Source: Prosopocoilus inquinatus
Taxonomy: Eukaryota; Arthropoda; Insecta; Coleoptera; Lucanidae
Direction: 5' to 3'
Assembly: GCA_036172665.1 (NCBI GenBank)
Contig: JAYKNF010000073.1
Span: 26,548 to 90,547 of the forward strand
Length of the DNA stretch: 64,000 nt
Below the pieces are notes generated by a model. That model did no database searches, was not told where the DNA came from, and saw nothing but the letters and a program-made list of their open reading frames with translations. The position numbers were made by a program, and so were the translations under genes. Below are positions 52,072 to 63,936 of the stretch, in pieces; position 1 is the first letter of the stretch, and every line of letters begins with the position of its first letter.

Positions 52072-54310
52072 TTTTGAACGAAACAACACGTATTAGCGTT
52101 GTTCCTGTGATGTATCTAAACGATCATTACTTATCTAACATGTTATTTAACGTTTGGATGGACTCCAGTAAGTCTGAAGTGAGATACAAAGTTTTTGGAC
52201 GCAGCAGGAGCTGGAAATAGTTTTAAACGAAACAACACGTATTAGCGTTGTTCCTGTGCTGTATCTAATCGATCCTTACTTATCTATCATGTTATTTGAC
52301 GTTTCGATGGACTCCAGTAACTCTGATTTGAGATACGACGTTTTCGGACGCAGCAGAAGCTGGAAATAGTTTTAAACGAAACAACACGTATTAGCGTTGT
52401 TCCTGTGATGTATCTAATCGATCCTTACTTATTTATCATGTTATTTGACGTTTGGATGGACTCCAGTAACCCTGACGTGAGATACGAAGTTCTCGGACGC
52501 AGCAGAAGCTGGAAATAGTTTTAAACGAAACAACACGTATTAGCGTTGTTCCTGTGATGTATCTAATCGATCATTACTCATCTATCATGTTATTTGACGT
52601 TTGGACGGACTCCAGTAACTCTGATGTGAGATACAAAGTTATCGGACGCAGCAGAAGCTGGAAATAGTTTTGAACGAAACAACACGTTTTAGCGTTGTTC
52701 CTGTGCTGTATCTAATCGATCCTTACTTATCTATCATGTTATTTGACGTTTGGATGAACTCCAGTAACTCTAATGTGAGATACGAAGTTTTCGGACGCAG
52801 CAGAAGCTGGAAATAGTTTTGAACGAAACAACACGTATTAGCGTCGTTCCTGTGATGTATCTAAACGATCCTTACTTATCTAACATGTTATTTGACGTTT
52901 GGATGGACTCCAGTAAGTCTGATGTGAGATACAAAGTTCTTGGACGCAGCAGGAGCTGGAAATAGTTTTAAACGAAACAACACGTATTAGCGTTGTTCCT
53001 GTGATGTATCTAAACGATCCTTACTCATCTATCATGTTATTTGACGTTTGGACGGACTCCAGTAACTCTGATGTGAGATACAAAGTTCTCGGACGCAGCA
53101 GAAGCTGGAAATAATTTTGAACGAAACAACACCTATTAGCGTTGTTCCTGTGATGTATCTAAAGGATCCTTACTTATCTAACATGTTATTTGACGTTTGG
53201 ATGGACTCCTGTAAGTCTGATGTGAGATACAAAGTTTTGGGACGCAGCAGGAGCTGGAAATAGTTTTAAACGAAACAACACGTATTAGCGTTGTTCCTGT
53301 GCTGTATCTAATCGATCCTTACTTATCTATCATGTTATTTGACGTTTCGATGGACTCCAGTAACTCTGATGTGAGATACGAAGTTTTCGGACGCAGCAGA
53401 AGCTGAAAATAGTTTTAAACGATACAACACGTATTAGCGTTGTTCCTGTGATGTATCTAATCGATCCTTACTCATCTATCATGTTAATTGACGTTTGGAC
53501 GGACTCCAGTAACTCTGATGAGAGATTCAAAGTTCTCGGACGCAGTAGAAGCTGGAAATAGTTTTGAACGAAACAACACGTATTAGCGTTGTTCCTGTGA
53601 TGTATCTAAACGATCCTTACTTATCTAACATGTTATTTGACGTTTGGATGGACTCCAGTAAGTCTGATGTGAGATACAAAGTTTTTGGACGCAGCAGGAG
53701 CTGGAAATAGTTTTAAACGAAACAGCAAGTATTAGCGTTGTTCCTGTGATGTATCTAAACGATCCTTACTCATCTATCATGTTATTTGACGTTTGGACAG
53801 ACTCCAGTAACTCTGATGTGAGATACAAAGTTCTCGGACGCAGCAGGAGCTGGAAATAGTTTTAAACGAAACAACACGCATTAGCGTTGTTCCTGTGCTG
53901 TATCTAATCGATCCTTACTCATATATCATGTTATTTGGCGTTTCGATGGAGTCCAGTAGCTCTGATGTGAGATACGACGTTTTCGGACGCAGGAGAAGCT
54001 GGAAATAGTTTTAAACGAAACAACACGCATTAGCGTTGTTCCTGTGATGTATCTAATCGATCCTTACTTATCTATCATGTTATTTGACGTTTGGATGGAC
54101 TCCAGTAAACCTGACGTGAGATACGATGTTCTCGGACGCAGCATAAGCTGGAAATAGTTTTAAACGAAACAACACCCATTAGCGTTGTTCCTGTGATGTA
54201 TCTAATCGATCCTTACTTATCTATCATGTTATTTGACGTTTGGATGGACTCCAGTAACCCTGACGTGAGATACGAAGTTCTCGGACGCAGCAGAAGCTGG
54301 AAATAGTTTT
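52010..54310 (+). repeat. Return of a Zone I block (about 15 monomers)
   Basis: Monomer order and private variants match about 9,530-11,830 at an offset of 42,480 bp (285 x 149 + 15): CGATCATT (9,641 and 52,121), TCTGAAGTGAG, GATTTGAG, the TAAAGG unit (10,680 and 53,160), AGCTGAAAATAG (about 10,922 and 53,402), TGTTAATTG, GCAAGTATT, TGGAGTCCAG, AAACCTGACG with GCATAAGC, and ACACCCATT. Differences are few, for example GACTCCTG near 53,206 and GAAACAGCAAG near 53,722. The match fades after about 54,310, where CGAATCAAC and GTTTGTATGG occur. The offset equals whole monomers plus the net indel length lying between the two blocks. Confidence 0.85.
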
Positions 54311-54659
54311 AAACGAATCAACACGTATTAGCGTTGTTCCTGTGATGTATCTAATCGATCCTTACTCATCTATCATGTTATTTGACGTTTGTATGGACTC
54401 CAGTAACTCTGATGAGAGATACAAAGATTTCGGACGCAGCAGAAGCTGGATATAGTTTTGAACGAAACAACACCTATTAGCGTTGTTCCTGTGATGTATC
54501 TAATCGATCCTTACTTATCTAACATGTTATTTGACGTTTGGATGGACTCCAGTAAGTCTGATGAGAGATACAAAGATTTCGGACGCAGCAGAAGCTGGAT
54601 ATAGTTTTGAACGAAACAACACCTATTAGCGTTGTTCCTGTGATGTATCTAATCGATCC

Positions 54660-57600
54660 TTACTTATCTAACATGTTATTTGACGTTTGGATGGACTCCA
54701 GTAAGTCTGATGTGAGATACAAAGTTTTGGGACGCAGCAGGAGCTGGAAATAGTTTTAAACGAAACAACACGTATTAGCGTTGTTCCTGTGCTGTATCTA
54801 ATCGATCCTTACTTATCTATCATGTTATTTGACGTTTCGATGGGCTCCAGTAACTCTGATGTGAGATACGAAGTTTTCGGACGCAGCAGAAGCTGGAAAT
54901 AGTTTTAAACGATACAACACGTATTAGCGTTGTTCCTGTGATGTATCTAATCGATCCTTACTCATCTATCATGTTATTTGACGTTTGGACGGACTCCAGT
55001 AACTCTGATGAGATATTCAAAGTTCTCGGACGCAGTAGAAGCTGGAAATAGTTTTTAACGAAACAACACGTATTAGCGTTGTTCCTGTGATGTATCTAAA
55101 CGATCCTTACTTATCTAACATGTTATTTGACGTTTGGATGGACTCCAGTAAGTCTGATGTGAGATACAAAGTTTTTGGACGCAGCAGGAGCTGGAAATAG
55201 TTTTAAACGAAACAACACGTATTAGCGTTGTTCCTGTGATGTATCTAAACGATCCTTACTCATCTATCATGTTATTTGACGTTTGGACAGACTCCAGTAA
55301 CTCTGATGTGAGATACAAAGTTCTCGGACGCAGCAGGAGCTGGAAATAGTTTTAAACGAAACAACACGTATTAGCGTTGTTCCTGTGCTGTATCTAATCG
55401 ATCCTTACTCATCTATAATGTTACTTGGCGTTTCGATGGACTCCAGTAGCTCTTATGTGAGATACGACTTTTTCGGACGCAGCAGAAGCTGGAAATAGTT
55501 TTAAACGAAACAACACGCATTAGCGTTGTTCCTGTGATTTATCTAATCGATCCTTACTCATTTATCATGTTATTTGGCGTTTCGATGGACTCCAGTAACT
55601 TTGATGTGAGATACGAAGTTCTCGGACGCAGCTGAAGCTGGAAATAGTTTCAAACGAAACAACAGGTATTAGCGTTGTTCCTGTGCTGTATCTAATCGAT
55701 CCTTACTTATCTATCATGTTATTTGACGTTTCGATGGACTCCAGTAACTCTGATGTGAGATACGACGTTTTCGGACGCAGCAGAAGCTGGAAATAGTTTT
55801 AAACGAAACAACACGTATTAGCGTTGTTCCTGTGATGTATCTAATCGATCCTTACTTATCTATCATGTTATTTGACGTTTGGATGGACTCCAGTAACCCT
55901 GACGTGAGATACGAAGTTCTCGGACGCAGCAGAAGCTGGAAATAGTTTTAAACGAAACAACACGTATTAGCGTTGTTCCTGTGATGTATCTAATCGATCC
56001 TTACTCATCTATCATGTTATTTGACGTTTGGACGGACTCCAGTAACTCTGATGTGAGATACAAAGTTATCGGACGCAGCAGAAGCTGGAAATAGTTTTGA
56101 ACGAAACAACACATATTAGCGTTGTTCCTGTGCTGTGTCTAATAGATCCTTACTTATCTATCATGTTATTTGACGTTTGGATGAACTCCAGTAACTCTAA
56201 TGTGAGATACGAAATTTTCGGACGCAGCAGAAGCTGGAAATAGTTTTGAACGAAACAACACGTATTAGCGTTGTTCCTGTGATGTATCTAATCGATCCTT
56301 ACTCATCTATCATGTTATTTGACGTTTGGATGGACTCCAGTATCTCTGATGAGAGATACAAAGATTTCGGACGCAGCAGAAGCTGGATATAGTTTTGAAC
56401 GAAACAACACCTATTAGCGTTGTTCCTGTGATGTATCTAAAGGATCCTTACTTATCTAACATGTTATTTGACGTTTGGATGGACTCCAATAAGTCTGATG
56501 TGAGATACAAAGTTTTGGGACGCAGCAGGAGCTGGAAATAGTTTTAAACGAAACAACACGTATTAGCGTTGTTCCTGTGATGTATCTAATCGATCCTTAC
56601 TCACCTATCATGTTAATTGACGTTTGGACGGACTCCAGTAACTCTGATGAGAGATTCAAAGTTCTCGGACGCAGTAGAAGCTGGAAATAGTTTTTAACGA
56701 AACAACACGTATTAGCTTTGTTCCTGTGATGTATCTAAACGATCCTTACTTATCTAACATGTTATTTGACGTTTGGATGGACTCCAGTAGCTCTGATGTG
56801 AGATACGACGTTTTCGGACGCAGCAGAAGCTGGAAATAGTTTTAAACGAAACAACACGCATTAGCGTTGTTCCTGTGATGTATCTAATCGATCCTTACTT
56901 ATCTATCATGTTATTTGACGTTTGGATGGACTCCAGTAACCCTGACGTGAGATACGAAGTTCTCGGACGCAGCAGAAGCTGGAAATAGTTTTAAACGAAA
57001 CAACACGTATTAGCGTTGTTCCTGTGATGTATCTAATCGATCCTTACTCATCTATCATGTTATTTGACGTTTGGATGGACTCCAGTAACTCTGATGAGAG
57101 ATACAAAGATTTCGGACGCAGCAGAAGCTGGATATAGTTTTGAACGAAACAACACCTATTAGCGTTGTTCCTGTGATGTATCTAATCGATCCTTACTCAT
57201 CTATCATGTTATTTGACGTTTGGATGGACTCCAGTAACTCTGATGAGAGATACAAAGATTTCGGACGCAGCAGAAGCTGGATATAGTTTTGAACGAAACA
57301 ACACCTATTAGCGTTGTTCCTGTGATGTATCTAAACGATCCTTACTTATCTAACATGTTATTTGACGTTTGGATGGACTCCAGTAAGTCTGATGTGAGAT
57401 ACAAAGTTTTGGGACGCAGCAGGAGCTGGAAATAGTTTTAAACGAAACAACCCGTATTAGCGTTGTTTCTGTGCTGTATCTAATCGATCCTTACTTATCT
57501 ATCATGTTATTTGACGTTTCGATGGACTCCAGTAACTCTGATGTGAGATACGACGTTTTCGGATGCAGCAGAAGCTGGAAATAGTTTTAAACGATACAAC

Positions 57601-58375
57601 ACTTATTAGCGTTGTTCCTGTGATGTATCTAATCGATCCTTACTCATCTATCATGTTATTTGACGTTTGGACGGACTCCAGTAACTCTGATGAGATATTC
57701 AAAGTTCTCGGACGCAGTAGAAGCTGGAAATAGTTTTTAACGAAACAACACGTATTAGCGTTGTTCCTGTGATGTATCTAAACGATCCTTACTTATCTAA
57801 CATGTTATTTGACGTTTGGATGGACTCCAGTAAGTCTGATGTGAGATACAAAGTTTTTGGACGCAGCAGGAGCTGGAAATAGTTTTAAACGAAACAACAC
57901 GTATTAGCGTTGTTCCTGTGATGTATCTAAACGATCCTTACTCATCTATCATGTTATTTGACGTTTGGACAGACTCCAGTAACTCTGATGTTAGATACAA
58001 AGTTCTCGGACGCAGCAGGAGCTGGAAATAGTTTTAAACGAAACAACACGTATTAGCGTTGTTCCTGTGCTGTATCTAATCGATCCTTACTCATCTATCA
58101 TGTTACTTGGCGTTTCGATGGACTCCAGTAGCTCTTATGTGAGATACGACTTTTTCGGACGCAGCAGAAGCTGGAAATAGTTTTAAACGAAACAACACGC
58201 ATTATCGTTGTTCCTGTGATTTATCTAATCGATCCTTACTCATTTATCATGTTATTTGGCGTTTCGATGGACTCCAGTAACTTTGATGTGAGATACGAAG
58301 TTCTCGGACGCAGCTGAAGCTGGAAATAGTTTCAAACGAAACAACAGGTATTAGCGTTGTTCCTGTGATGTATCT
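54660..58375 (+). repeat. Two matching blocks 18 monomers apart
   Basis: About 54,660-55,690 matches about 57,342-58,372 at 2,682 bp (18 x 149): AAAGTTTTGGG, the GATACAACAC unit, GAGATATTCAAAG (ATTC at 55,015 and 57,697), GACAGACTCC, the AGCTCTTATG unit with GACTTTTTCGG, GTGATTTATC with CATTTATC, and ACAGGTATT. Differences include ATGGGCTCC against ATGGACTCC, GCGTTGTTTCTG and CAACCCG in the right copy, and GATGTTAGATAC near 57,989. About seven monomers are shared. Confidence 0.78.
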
Positions 58376-61300
58376 AATCGACCCTTACTCATCTATCATG
58401 TTAATTGACGTTTGGACGGACTCCAGTAACTCTGATGAGAGATTCAAAGTTCTCGGACGCAGTAGAAGCCTGAAATAGTTTTGAACGAAACAACACGTAT
58501 TAGCGTTGTTCCTGTGATGTATCTAAACGATCCTTACTTATCTAACATGTTATTTGACGTTTGGATGGACTCCAGTAAGTCTGATGTGAGATACAAAGTT
58601 TTTGGACGCAGCAGGAGCTGGAAATAGTTTTAAACGAAACAACACGTATTAGCGTTGTTCCTGTGATGTATCTAAACGATCCTTACTCATCTATCATGTT
58701 ATTTGACGTTTGGACAGACTCCAGTAACTCTGATGTGAGATACAAAGTTCTCGGACGCAGCAGGAGCTGGAAATAGTTTTAAACGAAACAACACGCATTA
58801 GCGTTGTTCCTGTGATGTATCTAATCGATCCTTACTCATTTATCATGTTATTTGGCGTTTCGATGGACTCCAGTAACTTTGATGTGAGATACGAAGTTCT
58901 CGGACGCAGCTGAAGCTGGAAATAGTTTCAAACGAAACAACAGGTATTAGCGTTGTTCCTGTGCTGTATCTAATCGATCCTTACTTATCTATCATGTTAT
59001 TTGACGTTTCGATGGACTCCAGTAACTCTGATGTGAGATACGAAGTTCTCGGACGCAGCAGAAGCTGGAAATAGTTTTAAACGAAACAACACGCATTAGC
59101 GATGTTCCTGTGATGTATCTAAACGATCCTTACTCATCTATCATGTTATTTGACGTTTGGACGGACTCCAGTAACTCTGATGTGAGATACAAAGTTCTCG
59201 GACGCAGAAGAAGCTGGAAATAGTTTTGAACGAAACAACACGTATCAGCGTTGTTCCTGTGATGTATCTAAACGATCCTTACTTATCTAACATGTTATTT
59301 GACGTTTGGATGGACTCCAGTAAGTCTGATGTGAGATACAAAGTTTTTGGACGCAGCAGGAGCTGGAAATAGTTTTAAACGAAACAACACGTATTAGCGT
59401 TGTTCCTGTGCTGTATCTAATCGATCCTTACTTATCTATCATGTTATTTGACGTTTCGATGGACTCCAGTAACTCTGATGTGAGATACGACGTTTTCGGA
59501 TGCAGCAGAAGCTGGAAATAGTTTTAAACGAAACAACACGTATTAGCGTTGTTCCTGTGATGTATCTAATCGATCCTTACTTATCTATCATGTTATTTGA
59601 GGTTTGGATGGACTCCAGTAACCCTGACGTGAGATACGAAGTTCTCGGACGCAGCAGAAGCTGGAAATAGTTTTAAACGAAACAACACGTATTAGCGTTG
59701 TTCCTGTGATGTATCTAATCGATCCTTACTCATCTATCATGTTATTTGACGTTTGGATGGACTCCAGTATCTCTGATGAGAGATACAAAGATTTCGGACG
59801 CAGCAGAAGCTGGATATAGTTTTGAACGAAACAACACCTATTAGCGTTGTTCCTGTGATGTATCTAAAGGATCCTTACTTATCTAACATGTTATTTGACG
59901 TTTGGATGGACTCCAGTAAGTCTGATGTGAGATACAAAGTTTTGGGACGCAGCAGGAGCTGGAAATAGTTTTAAACGAAACAACACGTATTAGCGTTGTT
60001 CCTGTGATGTATCTAATCGATCCTTACTCATCTATCATGTTAATTGACGTTTGGACGGACTCCAGTAACTCTGATGAGAGATTCAAAGTTCTCGGACGCA
60101 GTAGAAGCTGGAAATAGTTTTGAACGAAACAACACGTATTAGCGTTGTTCCTGTGATGTATCTAAACGATCCTTACTTATCTAACATGTTATTTGACGTT
60201 TGGATGGAATCCAGTAAGTCTGATGTGAGATACAAAGTTTTTGGACGCAGCAGGAGCTGGAAATAGTTTTAAACGAAACAACACGTATTAGCGTTGTTCC
60301 TGTGCTGTATCTAATCGATCCTTACTTATCTATCATGTTATTTGACGTTTGGATGAACTCCAGTAACTCTAATGTGAGATACGAAATTTTCGGACGCAGC
60401 AGAAGCTGGAAATAGTTTTGAACGAAACAACACGTATTAGCGTCGTTCCTGTGATGTATCTAAACGATCCTTACTTATCTAACATGTTATTTGACGTTTG
60501 GATGGACTCCAGTAAGTCTGATGTGAGATACAAAGTTTTTGGACGCAGCAGGAGCTGGAAATAGTTTTAAACGAAACAACACGTATTAGCGTTGTTCCTG
60601 TGCTGTATCTAATCGATCCTTACTCATATATCATGTTATTTGGCGTTTCGATGGACTCCAGTAGCTCTGATGTGAGATACGACGTTTTCGGACGCAGCAG
60701 AAGCTGGAAATAGTTTTAAACGAAACAACACGCATTAGCGTTGTTCCTGTGATGTGTCTAATCGATCCTTACTTATCTATCATGTTATTTGACGTTTGGA
60801 TGGACTCCAGTAAACCTGACGTGAGATACGATGTTCTCGGACGCAGCATAAGCTGGAAATAGTTTTAAACGAAACAACACGCATTAGCGTTGTTCCTGTG
60901 ATGTATCTAATCGATCCTTACTTATCTATCATGTTATTTGACGTTTGGATGGACTCCAGTAACCCTGACGTGAGATACAAAGTTTTTGGACGCAGCAGGA
61001 GCTGGAAATAGTTTTAAACGAAACAACACGTGTTAGCGTTGTTCCTGTGATGTATCTAAACGATCCTTACTCATCTATCATGTTATTTGACGTTTGGACA
61101 GACTCCAGTAACTCTGATGTGAGATACAAAGTTCTCGGACGCAGCAGGAGCTGGAAATAGTTTTAAACGAAACAACACGCATTAGCGTTGTTCCTGTGAT
61201 GTATCTAATCGATCCTTACTCATTTATCATGTTATTTGGCGTTTCGATGGACTCCAGTAACTTTGATGTGAGATACGAAGTTCTCGGACGCAGCTGAAGC

Positions 61301-63465
61301 TGGAAATAGTTTCAAACGAAACAACAGGTATTAGCGTTGTTCCTGTGCTGTATCTAATCGATCCTTACTTATCTATCATGTTATTTGACGTTTCGATGGA
61401 CTCCAGTAACTCTGATGTGAGATACGAAGTTTTCGGACGCAGCAGAAGCTGGAAATAGTTTTAAACGAAACAACACGCATTAGCGATGTTCCTGTGATGT
61501 ATCTAAACGATCCTTACTCATCTATCATGTTATTTGACGTTTGGACGGACTCCAGTAACTCTGATGTGAGATACAAAGTTCTCGGACGCAGAAGAAGCTG
61601 GAAATAGTTTTGAACGAAACAACACGTATTAGCGTTGTTCCTGTGATGTATCTAATCGATCCTTACTCATCTATCATGTTATTTGACGTTTGGATGGACT
61701 CCAGTATCTCTGATGAGAGATACAAAGATTTCGGACGCAGCAGAAGCTGGATATAGTTTTGAACGAAACAACACCTATTAGCGTTGTTCCTGTGATGTAT
61801 CTAAAGGATCCTTACTTATCTAACATGTTATTTGACGTTTGGATGGACTCCAGTAAGTCTGATGTGAGATACAAAGTTTTGGGACGCAGCAGGAGCTGGA
61901 AATAGTTTTAAACGAAACAACACGTATTAGCGTTGTTCCTGTGATGTATCTAATCGATCCTTACTTATCTATCATGTTATTTGACGTTTGGATGGACTCC
62001 AGTAAACCTGACGTGAGATACGATGTTCTCGGACGCAGCATAAGCTGGAAATAGTTTTAAACGAAACAACACGCATTAGCGTTGTTCCTGTGATGTATCT
62101 AATCGATCCTTACTTATCTATCATGTTATTTGACGTTTGGATGGACTCCAGTAACCCTGACGTGAGATACGAAGTTCTCGGACGCAGCAGAAGCTGGAAA
62201 TAGTTTTAAACGAAACAACACGTATTAGCGTTGTTTCTGTGCTGTATCTAATCGATCCTTACTTATCTATCATGTTATTTGACGTTTGGATGAACTCCAG
62301 TAACTCTAATGTGAGATACGAAATTTTCGGACGCAGCAGAAGCTGGAAATAGTTTTGAACGAAACAACACGTATTAGCGTCGTTCCTGTGATGTATCTAA
62401 ACGATCCTTACTTATCTAACATGTTATTTGACGTTTGGATGGACTCCAGTAAGTCTGATGTGAGATACAAAGTTTTTGGACGCAGCAGGAGCTGGAAATA
62501 GTTTTAAACGAAACAACACGTATTAGCGTTGTTCCTGTGCTGTATCTAATCGATCCTTACTCATATATCATGTTATTTGGCGTTTCGATGGACTCCAGTA
62601 GCTCTGATGTGAGATACGACGTTCTCGGACGCAGCAGAAGCTGGAAATAGTTTTAAACGAAACAACACGTATTAGCGTTGTTCCTGTGATGTATCTAATC
62701 GATCCTTACTCATCTATCATGTTATTTGACGTTTGGATGGACTCCAGTAAGTCTGATGTGAGATACAAAGTTTTGGGACGCAGCAGGAGCTGGAAATAGT
62801 TTTAAACGAAACAACCCGTATTAGCGTTGTTCCTGTGCTGTATCTAATCGATCCTTACTTATCTATCATGTTATTTGACGTTTCGATGGACTCCAGTAAC
62901 TCTGATGTGAGATAGGAAGTTTTCGGACGCAGCAGAAGCTGGAAATAGTTTTAAACGATACAACACTTATTAGCGTTGTTCCTGTGATGTATCTAATCGA
63001 TCCTTACTCATCTATCATGTTATTTGACGTTTGGACGGACTCCAGTAACTCTGATGAGATATTCAAAGTTCTCGGACGCAGTAGAAGCTGGAAATAGTTT
63101 TTAACGAAACAACACGTATTAGCGTTGTTCCTGTGATGTATCTAAACGATCCTTACTCATCTATCATGTTATTTGACGTTTGGACAGACTCCAGTAACTC
63201 TGATGTTAGATACAAAGTTCTCGGACGCAGCAGGAGCTGGAAATAGTTTTAAACGAAACAACACGTATTAGCGTTGTTCCTGTGCTGTATCTAATCGATC
63301 CTTACTCATCTACCATGTTACTTGGCGTTTCGATGGACTCCAGTAGCTCTTATGTGAGATACGACTTTTTCGGACGCAGCAGAAGCTGGAAATAGTTTTA
63401 AACGAAACAACACGCATTATCGTTGTTCCTGTGATTTATCTAATCGATCCTTACTCATTTATCAT
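57370..63465 (+). repeat. Two matching blocks 36 then 35 monomers apart
   Basis: Blocks at about 57,370-58,250 and about 62,734-63,465 share CAACCCG (57,451 and 62,815, 5,364 bp apart), ACACTTATT, GAGATATTCAAAG (57,697 and 63,061) and GATGTTAGATAC (TTAGAT at 57,991 and 63,206, 5,215 bp apart). The step from 36 to 35 monomers shows that the right copy lost the AAGTCTG monomer that lies at about 57,820-57,900 in the left one. The same two lengths, 5,364 and 5,215 bp, occur in Zone I, though the monomers involved here are different. Confidence 0.75.
58640..61620 (+). repeat. Two matching blocks 16 monomers apart
   Basis: About 58,640-59,235 matches about 61,024-61,619 at 2,384 bp (16 x 149): GACAGACTCC, CATTTATC with AACTTTGATG and GCAGCTGAAGC, ACAGGTATT, the GCGATG unit, and GACGCAGAAGAAGC (59,201 and 61,585), a rare form seen only in these two units. 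About four monomers are shared. Confidence 0.75.
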
Positions 63466-63936
63466 GTTATTTAACGTTTGGATGGACTCCAGTAAGTCTG
63501 ATGTGAGATACAAAGTTTTTGGACGCAGCAGGAGCTGGAAATAGTTTTAAACGAAACAACACGTATTAGCGTTGTTCCTGTGCTGTATCTAATCGATCCT
63601 TACTTATCTATCATGTTATTTGACGTTTCGATGGACTCCAGTAACTCTGATGTGAGATACGAAGTTCTCGGACGCAGCAGGAGCTGGAAATAGTTTTAAA
63701 CGAAACAACACGTATTAGCGTTGTTCCTGTGATGTATCTAAACGATCCTTACTCATCTATCATGTTATTTGACGTTTGGACGGACTCCAGTAACTCTGAT
63801 GTGAGATACAAAGTTCTCGGACGCAGCAGAAGCTGGAAATAATTTTGAACGAAACAACACCTATTAGCGTTGTTCCTGTGATGTATCTAAAGGATCCTTA
63901 CTTATCTAACATGTTATTTGACGTTTGGATGGACTC

